A stretch of 64,000 nt of DNA from Psychromonas sp. Urea-02u-13. GTDB lineage: Bacteria; Pseudomonadota; Gammaproteobacteria; Enterobacterales; Psychromonadaceae. Below the pieces are notes generated by a model, which made no database searches, was not told where the DNA came from, and saw nothing but the letters and a program-made list of their open reading frames with translations. The translations under genes were made by a program, and so were the position numbers. Below are positions 38,702-48,937 of the stretch, in pieces (within the stretch, counting starts at the first letter, position 1; the number at the start of each line of letters is the position of its first letter). The DNA is taken from contig NZ_PJBZ01000052.1 in the NCBI RefSeq assembly GCF_002835995.1, positions 1-64,000 on the forward strand. The letters are read 5' to 3'.

Positions 38702-40258
38702 TTAAGCTTGTTGTTTTTTGGAAACACGTAGGTTTAATAACGCTAACGCACCCACGACGATAAAGATTAATGTTGCAATTGCACTCGCTAAACCAAAGTC
38801 TTGACCACCGCCACCTTCAAAGGCGATACGGTAGGTATAACTCACTAACAAGTCGGTATGCCCTGCCGGTGTTGATGAACCGATAATATCGGGCGCACCG
38901 TTGGTTAATAATTGAATCAAAACAAAGTTATTAAAGTTAAAGGCAAAACTGGCAATCAATAGTGGTGTTAAAGGTTTAATCATTAACGGTAAAGTGATCT
39001 TGAAAAAGTTATCAATTGGCCCTGCTCCATCAATCGCAGATGCTTCATAAAGGTCGCTTGGAATCGATTTTAATAAACCCATGCATAAAATCATGATGTA
39101 CGGATAACCTAACCAAGTATTGACGATTAAGATCATGGTTTTAGCCATGTAAGGGTCGGTAAACCAATTGATTTTAAGGTTAAACATACCTTCGAGTAGT
39201 TGATTTATTTCACCAAAACTTTGGTTAAACAAACCTTTAAATATCAAGATAGAGATAAACGCAGGCACTGCATAAGGCAAGATAAGTAACATGCGATAAA
39301 CCGCCTTACCCTTTAATTCATCCCACTGCACGATAGAAGCAAGCACTAACCCGACGGCAAGTGTAAAGAGAACCGTTAAGCCGGCAAAGATAAGCGTCCA
39401 GATAAAAATCTGTATAAACGGCCCTTGAATGCCTTTATCTAAAAAGATGCGTGTAAAGTTATTCCAACCATTGCTCACCACAAAACCAGGCGAGAGTTCA
39501 CGGCCTATAAACGCGCCATTTTCATCTACGGGTTGGTAATAACCAATGTCCATATTAGGTTTTAAGATTTCACCATCTAATAAGCTAACTAGGGTCACTT
39601 GGTCATCTTGTAATTCATAAAGCGCCGTACTTGCGGAGAACTCACGTAATCCACTCATCGATAACGGATGCCCTTCAGAAGAGATGATGTTTAGTTCTCC
39701 TAAGGCATTACGGTTTTTAATCACAAAACGTAATGATGCTTTCTCACCCTGCTTTTGCACATTTTTATTGGCTAGCGTAATTGTCTCATGAGTCGCTAAA
39801 TCAATAACAGGTGTTGAATACTGTTCACCTTGTTTCTCAAAGTGAAGTTGAATTTTTTCGTTATCAAGTTGATATAATTCAAATTGGTAAGCGGAGTTAG
39901 GTTGCTCGTAGGTTTTAGCAAGAAACTGTGTTTGTACACGATCAAAAGTCAGCTGATTCGTGCCACTGTAATTAGTAAACGCGATACCAATGGTGTACAT
40001 CAGCGGGAAAATAATAAACACCACCATAGCGGCGATGCCTGGATAAACATAACGATGAGAATAGGTATCTTCTCGTGCAAAAATAACCACACCCGATGCA
40101 ACAACAACTAATGTTAACAGCGCAAAAATAGTCTCATTTTGAGCGTACATTAATACAACGGCATAACCTGCTAATAAAGAAACCAGCGCTAATACTGACC
40201 ATTTAATCCAATTGGCGCGTGCACTTAATGATTGTCCAGATTCAATTGCTAGATCCAT
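38702..40258 (-). CDS. malF: Maltose/maltodextrin ABC transporter permease MalF
   Basis: 518 residues. Eight predicted membrane segments with the large periplasmic P2 loop (about 90-270) typical of MalF, and the EAA loop (LYEASAIDGAGPIDNFFKITLPL). It pairs with MalG to form the translocation path. It lies downstream of malE, from which a family A element separates it. Confidence 0.97.
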   Translation of the reverse strand: MDLAIESGQSLSARANWIKWSVLALVSLLAGYAVVLMYAQNETIFALLTLVVVASGVVIFAREDTYSHRYVYPGIAAMVVFIIFPLMYTIGIAFTNYSGTNQLTFDRVQTQFLAKTYEQPNSAYQFELYQLDNEKIQLHFEKQGEQYSTPVIDLATHETITLANKNVQKQGEKASLRFVIKNRNALGELNIISSEGHPLSMSGLREFSASTALYELQDDQVTLVSLLDGEILKPNMDIGYYQPVDENGAFIGRELSPGFVVSNGWNNFTRIFLDKGIQGPFIQIFIWTLIFAGLTVLFTLAVGLVLASIVQWDELKGKAVYRMLLILPYAVPAFISILIFKGLFNQSFGEINQLLEGMFNLKINWFTDPYMAKTMILIVNTWLGYPYIMILCMGLLKSIPSDLYEASAIDGAGPIDNFFKITLPLMIKPLTPLLIASFAFNFNNFVLIQLLTNGAPDIIGSSTPAGHTDLLVSYTYRIAFEGGGGQDFGLASAIATLIFIVVGALALLNLRVSKKQQA

Positions 40259-40283
40259 AAATACCTCTTTAAAACTTATTACT

Positions 40284-40404
40284 GTAAATGCTTAGGGCTA
40301 AGCCATTTAAGTTTAGATCGAGGCGAAAAAGCGCAGTTTAATGGTTTAAATTAGCATTTTTCAACGAAGAGATAAGCTTAAATGGCGACGACCTAAGTAG
40401 TTAC
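40284..40404 (+). mobile_element. Inverted-repeat element family A, short copy 3 (121 bp)
   Basis: Begins GTAAATGCTTAGGG and ends CCTAAGTAGTTAC. Core TCGAGGCGAAAAAGCGCAG, close to the other copies. The right terminal repeat overlaps the end of malE: read on the minus strand, AAG-TAA-CTACTTAGG, the TAA of the repeat is the malE stop codon. It sits within the malE-malF intergenic mRNA. Confidence 0.88.
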
Positions 40405-41585
40405 TTCACGATACGTTCAGCAGCACCATCTAATGCATCTGAAACACTTTGACGCCCTTGCACTGCATTATTAATCGCGGTGCGCTCTGCATACCAGAAC
40501 TTAGACATTTCAGCGATATTAGGCATCACTTCACCTGTTTCAGCGTTTTTCATAGTGGCTGTAATACGAGGATCTTTTTCAAGTTCTGTTTGGTAAGATT
40601 TTAATGCCACAGCACCCAGAGGTTTGTCGTTATTAACCAATGCTAAACCCTCATTCGTTAACAAGTAGTTTTCAATAAACTCTTTTGCTAACTCTTTATT
40701 AGGGCTTGCGCTGTTAATACCCGCGGTTAATACCCCAACAAAAGGTTTCGCTGATTTGCCTTTATAAGTCGGTAAAATGGCAACACCGTAGTTGATACCG
40801 CTCTTATCAATGTTTCCCCAAGACCAAGGTCCGTTGATAGTCATTGCTGTTTGACCGGTATTAAAGGCAGACTCTGCAATTGAGTAATCAACATCTGGGC
40901 TTATCTCTTTACGCTCAATCATATCCACGATAAATTGTAATGCGCCTTTTGAACCGGCATTGTTTACGCCTGTATTTTTAGGATCATAAACACCGTCTTT
41001 AAATGCAAACGCATAACCGCCATCAGCAGCAATTAATGGCCATGTGAAGAAAGGTTCTTTTAAGTTCCACATGATCGCTGATTTGTTTTCTTTTTTAAGG
41101 CGCTTATCAATCGCGCTTACTTCTTCCCACGTTGTTGGTGGTGTTGCAACAAGGTCTTTATTGTAAATAAGCGAAAGCGCTTCAACAGCAACAGGGTAAC
41201 CCACAAACTTATTGTTATACGTTACTGCATCCCATGTGAAATCAACCATTTTGCCTTTTAGCGCTGCACTTGGTTTTACTTCTGCGAGTAAACCCGCTTG
41301 TGCCCATTGACCAAAACGGTCATGTGCCCAAAATACGATATCAGGACCATCACCCGTTGATGCAACTTGCTGGAATTTTTCTTCTAATTTATCAGGGTGT
41401 GCCACAATCACTTTTACACCGGTATCTGCTTCAAATTGTTTGCCCACCAGCGCTAAACCGTCATAACCTTTATCGCCGTTTATCCAAATGGTAATTTGAC
41501 CTTCATCCATCTTTGCGTGAGCAACATTTGCACTGCCAAGTGCAATAAGAACTGAAACTGCAAGTGTACTGAGTGTTTTTTTCAT
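40401..41585 (-). CDS. malE: Periplasmic maltose-binding protein MalE
   Basis: Binds maltose and maltodextrins and delivers them to MalFGK2. 394 residues; signal peptide 1 to about 24 (ANVAHA-K). The mature part has [16 protein letters not shown], the [13 protein letters not shown] block and [13 protein letters not shown], as in E. coli MalE. Ribosome site AAGG is about eight bases before the ATG. Its stop codon comes from the terminal repeat of an inverted-repeat element. Confidence 0.98.
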   Translation of the reverse strand: MKKTLSTLAVSVLIALGSANVAHAKMDEGQITIWINGDKGYDGLALVGKQFEADTGVKVIVAHPDKLEEKFQQVASTGDGPDIVFWAHDRFGQWAQAGLLAEVKPSAALKGKMVDFTWDAVTYNNKFVGYPVAVEALSLIYNKDLVATPPTTWEEVSAIDKRLKKENKSAIMWNLKEPFFTWPLIAADGGYAFAFKDGVYDPKNTGVNNAGSKGALQFIVDMIERKEISPDVDYSIAESAFNTGQTAMTINGPWSWGNIDKSGINYGVAILPTYKGKSAKPFVGVLTAGINSASPNKELAKEFIENYLLTNEGLALVNNDKPLGAVALKSYQTELEKDPRITATMKNAETGEVMPNIAEMSKFWYAERTAINNAVQGRQSVSDALDGAAERIVK

Positions 41586-41989
41586 AGTGATGACCTTAGT
41601 ATTTATGATGATGACATTTAAGTTATGACATTTTATTTTGTGCCTTTAATTTACGAGACAAACAATAATTCTGAACACTATCTTGGTCATCCCCCTTGCT
41701 ACTACGCCCCCCCTTCAAAACAGCCCTAAGCAACTGTAAAGAAACAAAGTAACATCAAAAACAGAGTCTCGCTGTTGCACTTTGTTACAAAATGTAAGGA
41801 GTCTATGGAGGTGATAAAGCGTACTGTGAGTAATAAAGTGAAGTAGCAGGCAAAATGGAACATGTTCACTATCAAAACATAAATAAAACATATAGATTTA
41901 ATCAGGACAGGATGCCCCGATTAACTCGGCAATAACACGGATACGTTGTGAACAATATTAAATAATGCCGTTTTATTTGAGGGTTACAG
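41586..41989. promoter_or_regulatory. malE-malT divergent control region with candidate MalT sites
   Basis: About 400 bp. It contains GGTCATCCCCCTTGC (41686-41700), which read toward malE is GGGGGATGACC and matches the MalT box GGGGATGA. It also contains ACTACGCCCCCCCTT (41701-41715), shared with the malK and malM upstream regions. I infer a MalT-activated malE promoter; exact -10 not assigned. Confidence 0.6.
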
Positions 41990-44680
41990 ATGCTAATAAA
42001 GTCAAAACTAAATTCGCCACGACTACTTAATAATGCCATCACACGCTTGCACCTACTGCAGGATTTTGAGGGCATCAAACTTGCCTTAATTAATGCCCCT
42101 GCTGGTTATGGAAAAACGAGCCTGATGTGCGAATGGGCAAAACAGCAAGAGCAAGAGCAAACAGCGTGGTTTAGCATTGATAAATTCGATAATGAGGCAC
42201 AGCAATTTGCCAACTATTTTTTATTTAGCCTGGCTAATTTAGAAAGCGTTAACTGCCCTGCTAGCCTTGAAATGGTGAAGCAAAATAATGAATTAGATTT
42301 AATAACATTATTTTCTCTGTTCTTTAATGAAAGCGCAGAGTCACAAACCCCCATTAGCATTGTCCTTGATGACTTCCACCACATTACCGATAACAGTATT
42401 TTACAAGCGCTGAGCTTTTTTATTAAACATATGCCTAATAACTGGCAGATACTGATCGCAACACGTTATCCCACTCAACTGCCCGTTTCTAACTTACGTA
42501 TCAAGCAACAATTGTTTGAATTAACCCTGCAAGATCTTGCCTTTAATGATCAAGAAAGCCTGCTGTTTTTTGAAAATAGCCTATCTTTTGCGTTGCCCTC
42601 AAGCGTCATTTTAGACCTCAATAAACACGTAATGGGCTGGCCAACCGCACTGCAACTCACAGCGATATTAAGTAAAAATAAAGAAAGCTTCACAGACTAT
42701 GCATTACAAATCTCTAAAAATGAGCATATTTATTTATGGGATTACTTTGATGAAGAAGTCTTTGTGCATCTACCACAGGTATTACAAACGCTATTATTAC
42801 GCATTGCCCCACTCAGTAAAATAAACGCACAAATGATTAATCAGCTTTGTGAAACCGATCAAGGTGATGTTTTATTAACGCAACTTCACAAACAAAGTAA
42901 CCTGCTTATTAAATTACCTAAGCAAGCTAATTGGTATACCTGTAATAGCTTCTTTAAAAATTTCTTATTACACAAAAGCAAACAACAGAACATTCAACCG
43001 CTGACAGATAAAGACATCGCGGCACTGTGGCTTAAGCAGCAACAAGTCGCAGAAGCATTACCTTATGTGATTCGTAGTGCGGACCAAGATTTAATTATTT
43101 CATTGTTACAACAAGCCGGTTGGGCTTTATTTCACGATGGTCAATTTAATCATCTGCAAGGTTGTTTCAATTTAATTAAACAGGTTATTTGGTTACACCC
43201 TGAACTGGTTATTTTAAAAGCGTGGATGTTACAAAGTCACCACCAGCATTACAAAGTTGCTCCGTTAATTAGTCAGGCTGAAAAGATGTTTGCTAAGCAT
43301 AAACTGGTTTTATCACAGGAGATGTTAAGTGAATTTATGGTCATTAAAGCGCAAATATCCATTAACCAAGGGCGTATCAATGACGCCTTAGCGCAAGCGA
43401 AAGAGACATTATTAAGTCTGCCAAACCCAAGTGCTCGCACCAATATTGTGGCTCAAACGATCATTGGGGAAGCCTATCACTGCTTAGGTGAACTCGACCT
43501 TGCGTACCAATATTTCCAAGAAGTCTCGTTGCTTGCTAATGAACAAGATATGTTTCAAAGTATTATTTGGTCTTTGTATCAACAGGCTGAAATATTACAA
43601 GCGCAGAGTCGCCATCAAAAAGCAGAAGATCACTTACAAAAAGCGATTGGTTTAATCAAAAAACATCATTTAGAGTCGCTGCCTTTATACGCTTTCCCAT
43701 TGCACTTTAAAGTACAGCGCGCGTATCAGGCCGGTCAATTTGAACTGGCAGAGCAGCTCTGTGAACAAGCACTTGAAGTGCTCAAACCACAAGACGAGCA
43801 GTGGCTTTTATATACCTATACGTTACAAACTAAAGTCGCCCTTGAACAGGGTAAAAAAGATCAAGCTACAAAATTAATTGAAGAAATTGAACGCCTGTTA
43901 CGTAACCAAAATTATCATACAGATTGGATTGCATCGGCAAATTATGCACGCCTTAAATATTGGCGAATTAATAACGATATGGCGGCCATTGAAAAATGGT
44001 TACAGCAAGCGCCACGGCCAGCAACTGCGCTCAATCATTTTGATCAATGCCATAATCGCAACCTGATTCGCGCGTATATTAAGCTAGGGAAATTCGATGA
44101 AGCGTTGCATATAGCGCAGGCTAATATGTCCGATGCGAAGCAATGTAGTTTACAAATGGAAACCAACCGTAATCTTATTTTATTAACCAGTATCGAAACA
44201 AAATTACAAAAATTTTCTAATGCAAAACTACATTTACACCAAGCGGTGGAATCCTCTCTTTATACAGGCTTAGATACCTGTTTTGTACGTGAATCAGAAA
44301 ATCTAAAACCTATTTATCAAGAGTTGGCGAATGACCCTTCAATGATTGATTCCGTAAAAACAAAACTGATGAAATTACTTACTTTATCTGGCATCAACCT
44401 AAACGAAGGGCCTAACAATCCTTTTGATAGTAGCGCGGTATTAAAAATAATTAATCATACGCGCACACCTCGCTTGGTTAAAAACATCCCACTAACACCA
44501 CGTGAATGGCAGGTATTAGGTTTAATTCATTCAGGTTGCCGTAATCATGAAATAGCACAAACAATGGGTGTTGCGCCAACCACTATTAAGTCGCATATCC
44601 GTAATGTTTATCAAAAATTGGGTCTTGAAGATCGTAAAGAAGCATTGCAACTTAGTGAGCAGTTAATTGCATTAATTTAA
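41990..44680 (+). CDS. malT: Maltose regulon activator MalT
   Basis: ATP- and maltotriose-dependent activator of mal genes. 896 residues, normal for MalT. Walker A APAGYGKTS (36-44) and Walker B-like SIVLDDFHHI in the NTPase domain; a TPR-like ligand domain in the middle; a C-terminal LuxR-type helix-turn-helix (about 830-890, LTPREWQVLGLIHSGCRNHEIAQ). Start has GAGG upstream. Followed by a family A element and a strong terminator. Confidence 0.97.
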   Translation: MLIKSKLNSPRLLNNAITRLHLLQDFEGIKLALINAPAGYGKTSLMCEWAKQQEQEQTAWFSIDKFDNEAQQFANYFLFSLANLESVNCPASLEMVKQNNELDLITLFSLFFNESAESQTPISIVLDDFHHITDNSILQALSFFIKHMPNNWQILIATRYPTQLPVSNLRIKQQLFELTLQDLAFNDQESLLFFENSLSFALPSSVILDLNKHVMGWPTALQLTAILSKNKESFTDYALQISKNEHIYLWDYFDEEVFVHLPQVLQTLLLRIAPLSKINAQMINQLCETDQGDVLLTQLHKQSNLLIKLPKQANWYTCNSFFKNFLLHKSKQQNIQPLTDKDIAALWLKQQQVAEALPYVIRSADQDLIISLLQQAGWALFHDGQFNHLQGCFNLIKQVIWLHPELVILKAWMLQSHHQHYKVAPLISQAEKMFAKHKLVLSQEMLSEFMVIKAQISINQGRINDALAQAKETLLSLPNPSARTNIVAQTIIGEAYHCLGELDLAYQYFQEVSLLANEQDMFQSIIWSLYQQAEILQAQSRHQKAEDHLQKAIGLIKKHHLESLPLYAFPLHFKVQRAYQAGQFELAEQLCEQALEVLKPQDEQWLLYTYTLQTKVALEQGKKDQATKLIEEIERLLRNQNYHTDWIASANYARLKYWRINNDMAAIEKWLQQAPRPATALNHFDQCHNRNLIRAYIKLGKFDEALHIAQANMSDAKQCSLQMETNRNLILLTSIETKLQKFSNAKLHLHQAVESSLYTGLDTCFVRESENLKPIYQELANDPSMIDSVKTKLMKLLTLSGINLNEGPNNPFDSSAVLKIINHTRTPRLVKNIPLTPREWQVLGLIHSGCRNHEIAQTMGVAPTTIKSHIRNVYQKLGLEDRKEALQLSEQLIALI

Positions 44681-44683
44681 TTC

Positions 44684-44885
44684 CTAACTACTCAGCCCCA
44701 ACTAAAACGTGTTCTTTTTATACTAAAAAAGACAGTAACGGCTCAGGACTAAGCTAGTTATGCTTAGTTCAAGGCGAAAAAGTGCAGTTTAGTCGTTTAA
44801 ATGAGCATTTTTTAACACGGTTATCGACAGATAACTGAAGCTTTATCTTGAACATACCTTAAATAGCGACGCCCTGAGTAGTTAC
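44684..44885 (+). mobile_element. Inverted-repeat element family A, long copy 4 (about 202 bp)
   Basis: Begins TAACTACTCAG at 44685-44695, four bases after the malT stop, and ends CTGAGTAGTTAC at 44874-44885, a perfect inverted repeat. Core TTCAAGGCGAAAAAGTGCAG in the sense of malT. Carries about 30 bp more between core and right end than copy 1. It holds an internal hairpin CTAAGC-TAGTTAT-GCTTAG. Confidence 0.87.
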
Positions 44886-44910
44886 TTTAATAATTCACTT
44901 TAAAAACAAC

Positions 44911-44949
44911 AAAATGGCCTTTGTTACACTCTGTAACAAAGGCCATTTT
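44911..44949. terminator. Terminator downstream of malT
   Basis: An 18-bp perfect stem (AAAATGGCCTTTGTTACA and complement) with a three-base loop, followed by TTTTACTTTT. Confidence 0.85.
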
Positions 44950-45000
44950 ACTTTTAAAACTGACAAAGCTAGGCTTTATGGGCAAGCCAAAGCTTTTCAG

Positions 45001-45057
45001 CGATTCCCCTCCGGTAAAACTATCTCTCTACTCCCCCCCTTTTAGGAGGATGATGAC
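45001..45057 (+). promoter_or_regulatory. malK upstream region with candidate MalT operators
   Basis: Holds CTCTCTACTCCCCCCCTT (45024-45041), near-identical to a site upstream of malM, and AGGAGGATGATGA (45043-45055), similar to the MalT box GGGGATGA. It lies 65-120 bp before the malK ATG. Confidence 0.6.
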
Positions 45058-45120
45058 TTTTCTTTCTTAAGCCAAGATAACCCTCATTGAAATCTAGTTT
45101 ACAGATGAGAGGCGAAACAG

Positions 45121-46266
45121 ATGGCGAGTGTCGTATTAAAGAAAGTAACTAAAGCATTTGGTAATGTGGTGATACAAAAAGATATCGATTTAGAGATCAT
45201 TGATGGTGAGTTTATCGCTTTTGTTGGTCCTTCTGGCTGTGGTAAAACGACTCTTTTACGCATGATAGCCGGGCTTGAAGATGTCACTTCGGGTGACCTT
45301 TATATTGATAATAAACGTGTCAACGATGTACCGCCTTCTGAACGCTCAATTAGTATGGTATTCCAATCATACGCGCTGTATCCGCACCTTAATTTAAAAG
45401 ACAACATGACTTTTGGATTACGTCTGAAAAAGACAGACCCAAAAGAGATTCAAGAGCGCTTAGATTACGCCTCGTCTATTTTACAATTAGGTAGCCAATT
45501 AGAGAAAAAACCTAAAGAGCTTTCTGGCGGACAACAACAACGTGTGGCTATCGGACGCACCTTAGTTAATCGCCCTAAAGTATTACTCTTTGATGAACCC
45601 CTTTCAAACCTCGATGCGTCATTACGTGTACAGATGCGTATAGAAATAACAAAACTGCACAAACGCCTTAACTCCACCATGGTTTATGTCACACATGATC
45701 AAGTTGAAGCGATGACAATGGCAGATCGTATCGTGGTATTAGAAGGTGGACGCATCGCACAAGTAGGTACGCCACTCGAGCTGTATCACTACCCTATCAA
45801 TCGTTTTGTAGCTGGTTTCATTGGCTCTCCTAAAATGAACTTTATTAATGCCAAGGTCGTAGAACTTACCACTCACGGCGTTAAAGTTTTGCTACCTAAC
45901 GATTCCCCTTTAACACTGCAAGTTGAGCAAGATGGTTTAAGCGTCGGTGATGCTGTTTCTGTGGGTATTCGCCCCGAGCACATTGATACCTCTGTTTCTC
46001 AACAATGTAATAACGGCGAGCCAGAACAAGGTGGCCTTATTTTAAGCAGTGAAATTCAAGTGCTTGAGCAACTTGGTCATGAAACACAAATTTATGTAGA
46101 AGCGACCTGTATCGAAAGTGATTTAATCATTCGTTATTTTGATGTGGCTGATGTCGCGCTAGGTCAACAATTCAAATTCCGATTACCAGAATATCGTTGC
46201 CATCTATTCAAAAAAGATGGCTCTGCTTGTCAACGTACTTATCAAGAAATTGGCGTGAAAAAATAA
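45121..46266 (+). CDS. malK: Maltose ABC transporter ATPase MalK
   Basis: ATP-hydrolysing subunit of MalFGK2 and negative regulator of MalT. 381 residues. Walker [10 protein letters not shown] (36-44), signature [10 protein letters not shown] (about 134), Walker [13 protein letters not shown] and switch histidine in VTHDQ; the C-terminal TOBE/regulatory domain covers about 235-381 (VGIRPEHI). Ends [10 protein letters not shown], resembling MalK. Separate from malEFG and followed by lamB, as in E. coli. Confidence 0.97.
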   Translation: MASVVLKKVTKAFGNVVIQKDIDLEIIDGEFIAFVGPSGCGKTTLLRMIAGLEDVTSGDLYIDNKRVNDVPPSERSISMVFQSYALYPHLNLKDNMTFGLRLKKTDPKEIQERLDYASSILQLGSQLEKKPKELSGGQQQRVAIGRTLVNRPKVLLFDEPLSNLDASLRVQMRIEITKLHKRLNSTMVYVTHDQVEAMTMADRIVVLEGGRIAQVGTPLELYHYPINRFVAGFIGSPKMNFINAKVVELTTHGVKVLLPNDSPLTLQVEQDGLSVGDAVSVGIRPEHIDTSVSQQCNNGEPEQGGLILSSEIQVLEQLGHETQIYVEATCIESDLIIRYFDVADVALGQQFKFRLPEYRCHLFKKDGSACQRTYQEIGVKK

Positions 46267-46396
46267 CGCTAATAAAAAATTCATTGCTCATACCATGTCA
46301 AACATGACATGAGCAATAGATAAAACAGCCTTCAAAGAAAGGCGAAGTAAAACTTAAAACTAAAACTATAACCAAACAACTTACTAGGAAGAAACT

Positions 46397-47662
46397 ATGA
46401 AGAAATTACCACTCGCAATTGCAATTTCTGCAGCGATTTTATCATCAAATGTAATGGCTGAATTAGCGCCTGTTGAATTTCACGGTTACTTCCGTGGAGG
46501 TGTAGGTATGTCTGCCGATAGTGGCCAACAAGTTTCTTACCAAAAACATGATCTAGGTCGTTTAGGTAATGAAGATGATGCATACGGTGAAATTCAATTA
46601 AGTAAAGAAATCGCTGAAAGCAACGGTATTACGTTTAAAGTAAACACTATGTTAGCAATGGCATCTAACGGTTCTAATGACTGGGAAGGCACTGGAACAT
46701 CTTGTGAGTTTACGCCTGCAGAGGGCACTAATCCTGATGCTGTTAGCTGTGAAGATGATGCACAATTTGCACTCAGACAGTACAATGTTGAAGCGAAAGG
46801 TGTATTTGGTGGTGATGAAGTTATCTTTGCTGGTAAGCGTTACAACCAACGCCATGACGTTCATATTACCGATTTCTACTACTGGGATATTTCTGGCTCT
46901 GGTGCAGGTATTGAAAACTTAGCAGCAGGCCCAGGTAAAGTGACGGCTATGTGGGTACGTGCTGATAGTTCTGATAGTTCTGGTATTGTAGATACTGGTA
47001 ACAACGGTGGCAAACTAAATGTAAACGTTTTTGACCTTCGTTATAGCGGTGTGGACCTTTGGGATGGCGCGTCATTAGAAGTGGGTGTTGATTACGCAAT
47101 GTCTAATGAAACAAATGCACATACTGGCGCATTAGAAGAAGGTCTCATGGTAACTGCAGAGCTAACACAAAGCTTATTAGGTGGCTTCAATAAAACAGCA
47201 CTTCAATACGGTACTGATGCATGGGGTGCTGGCAAAGTTTCCGGTGCAGGTATTGATGGTTCATCTGCATTCCGTATTATTAACCACGGTGTAGTGGGTT
47301 TTGGTGATAAAGTCGACTTTTCACATATGATTCGTTACTCAGTAGGTAGTGATGTAGCAGCTGGTGCAAGCGATGACCTAACTAACTTATCGATTGTTAT
47401 TCGTCCTCAATACAACTGGAACGATAACCATAAAACGATTTTAGAGCTTGGTACTTACAGCGGTACTAAGGCTGACGGTACAGATGTTGGTGGTCAAAAA
47501 TACACAATTGCACAAGCAATTTCAGCAGGTTCAAGTTTCTGGGCGCGTCCTGAAATCCGAGTTTATGCAAGTTACCTAACAAACAGCGAAGAGAAAAGCT
47601 TTGCTGGTTTAACTTCTGATGATGAAATGAACTTTGGTATTCAAGCTGAAGCTTGGTTCTAA
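46397..47662 (+). CDS. lamB: Maltoporin LamB
   Basis: Outer-membrane trimeric porin for maltodextrins. 421 residues; signal peptide 1-21 (NVMA-E). Starts PVEFHGYFRGGVGMSADSG, as LamB does, carries the HDVHITDFYYWDISG block and ends with an aromatic residue (EAWF) after alternating beta strands. Ribosome site AGGAAGAAA. Downstream of malK; the terminator follows. Confidence 0.97.
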   Translation: MKKLPLAIAISAAILSSNVMAELAPVEFHGYFRGGVGMSADSGQQVSYQKHDLGRLGNEDDAYGEIQLSKEIAESNGITFKVNTMLAMASNGSNDWEGTGTSCEFTPAEGTNPDAVSCEDDAQFALRQYNVEAKGVFGGDEVIFAGKRYNQRHDVHITDFYYWDISGSGAGIENLAAGPGKVTAMWVRADSSDSSGIVDTGNNGGKLNVNVFDLRYSGVDLWDGASLEVGVDYAMSNETNAHTGALEEGLMVTAELTQSLLGGFNKTALQYGTDAWGAGKVSGAGIDGSSAFRIINHGVVGFGDKVDFSHMIRYSVGSDVAAGASDDLTNLSIVIRPQYNWNDNHKTILELGTYSGTKADGTDVGGQKYTIAQAISAGSSFWARPEIRVYASYLTNSEEKSFAGLTSDDEMNFGIQAEAWF

Positions 47663-47739
47663 ACCAGTTTAACTCAATGTTAATTAAGATTTAAATCGTG
47701 ATTAACATGGTTAATCTTAAACATGAAATCTTCATTATA

Positions 47740-47768
47740 AAATAGGCGCTTTAAGCGCCTATTTTTTT
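47740..47768 (+). terminator. Terminator of malK-lamB
   Basis: AATAGGCGCTTTAAGCGCC stem (loop TTA) followed by TATTTTTTT. Confidence 0.92.
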
Positions 47769-47843
47769 AACCTAAATTTCAGTTTTAATAATGATAATAA
47801 GAAATTTCTTATCTTATCACTAGAACAACTTATCTACTGTCGA

Positions 47844-48674
47844 CTAAATATCACAAAAACTCACCTGCTTAAATCCATAATCAGCAAAGCTCTGTTGCAG
47901 TGAAGCTAAGTGTTTTTTATCAACGAAGTGTTTTGTATAAAATGCTTGATGTGGTCGCAGAGATAAACATTCATCAGCCTTGTTATTGCTGTTATGAATG
48001 TCATTTTCTAATAGTTGTTTGACTCGTTCAGCAATCGCTTGTCCAGAATCAACAAGACAAATTGGCCGTGTAAAACAAGCTGCTATTTCGTGTTTAATTA
48101 ACGGAAAATGCGTGCAACCTAATACAATAGTATCGGGCATATCCGCTTCATTGCTTAACCAAGGTTTGAGTACCGCTTTAAAATCCGCCGCTAAAACAGC
48201 TTTACCAATTAACTTATCTTCCGCTAATTTAACTAACGCTGTTGAGCCAATGCGTAATACCGTTTTGCCATGTGCAAATTCATTAATAAGTTGCGTCGTA
48301 TAAACACGTTGGATAGTAGCGGGTGTTGCTAATAAACCGATGACATTATTCTGGGTATTATTGGTTGCAGGTTTAATCGCAGGCACAACACCAACAATAG
48401 GCACCGAGAAATGTTGGCGCAGATCTTCTAGTGCAATGGTGCTTGCAGAGTTGCATGCGATAACCACTAAATCTGCTGGGTATTCAGCCATAAAATCAGC
48501 CAGTAATTGTGTCAGGCGAGAAACTAATTTTCTTCGAGGCAATTCGCCATAGGGAAAATAAGCATTATCAAACAAATAGTGACATTTGATGCTTGGATTT
48601 AATTTAATTATCTCGTCATAAACAGATAACCCTCCCACGCCAGAATCAAATATAAGTACTCGTTTTGCAGACAT
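47844..48674 (-). CDS. murI: Glutamate racemase
   Basis: Makes D-glutamate for peptidoglycan. 276 residues. Both catalytic cysteines are visible: VIACNSAST and VLGCTHFPLI; the N-terminal FDSGVGGLSVYDEI motif is intact. It is divergent from malM and has no link with maltose genes by function. Confidence 0.96.
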   Translation of the reverse strand: MSAKRVLIFDSGVGGLSVYDEIIKLNPSIKCHYLFDNAYFPYGELPRRKLVSRLTQLLADFMAEYPADLVVIACNSASTIALEDLRQHFSVPIVGVVPAIKPATNNTQNNVIGLLATPATIQRVYTTQLINEFAHGKTVLRIGSTALVKLAEDKLIGKAVLAADFKAVLKPWLSNEADMPDTIVLGCTHFPLIKHEIAACFTRPICLVDSGQAIAERVKQLLENDIHNSNNKADECLSLRPHQAFYTKHFVDKKHLASLQQSFADYGFKQVSFCDI

Positions 48675-48822
48675 AACGCTTATTTCCTTAGTAAAAAAAG
48701 TATTTTAGCCTGTAATCCAAGAAGATAGAAATAAAATGACAGTTTACTTTTCACTGCTAAATACAGGCCTTTTTTTATTAAAAATGAGCACAGTAAACAA
48801 TGCAGAATAAGGTGACATTTTT

Positions 48823-48850
48823 CTCTCTACGCCCCCCCTTCTACTCCCTA
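48823..48850 (+). promoter_or_regulatory. Candidate MalT operator upstream of malM
   Basis: CTCTCTACGCCCCCCCTT (48823-48840) then CTACTCCC. It matches the malK site over 17 of 18 bases and lies about 98 bp before the malM ATG. Confidence 0.6.
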
Positions 48851-48937
48851 TACAAGCACTATTTACTCGTTATAATGTTTTAAACCAATGAGCTGTAAGC
48901 AAGTAAATAGCTATTACTTTATTCCTAGGAACTTTTT

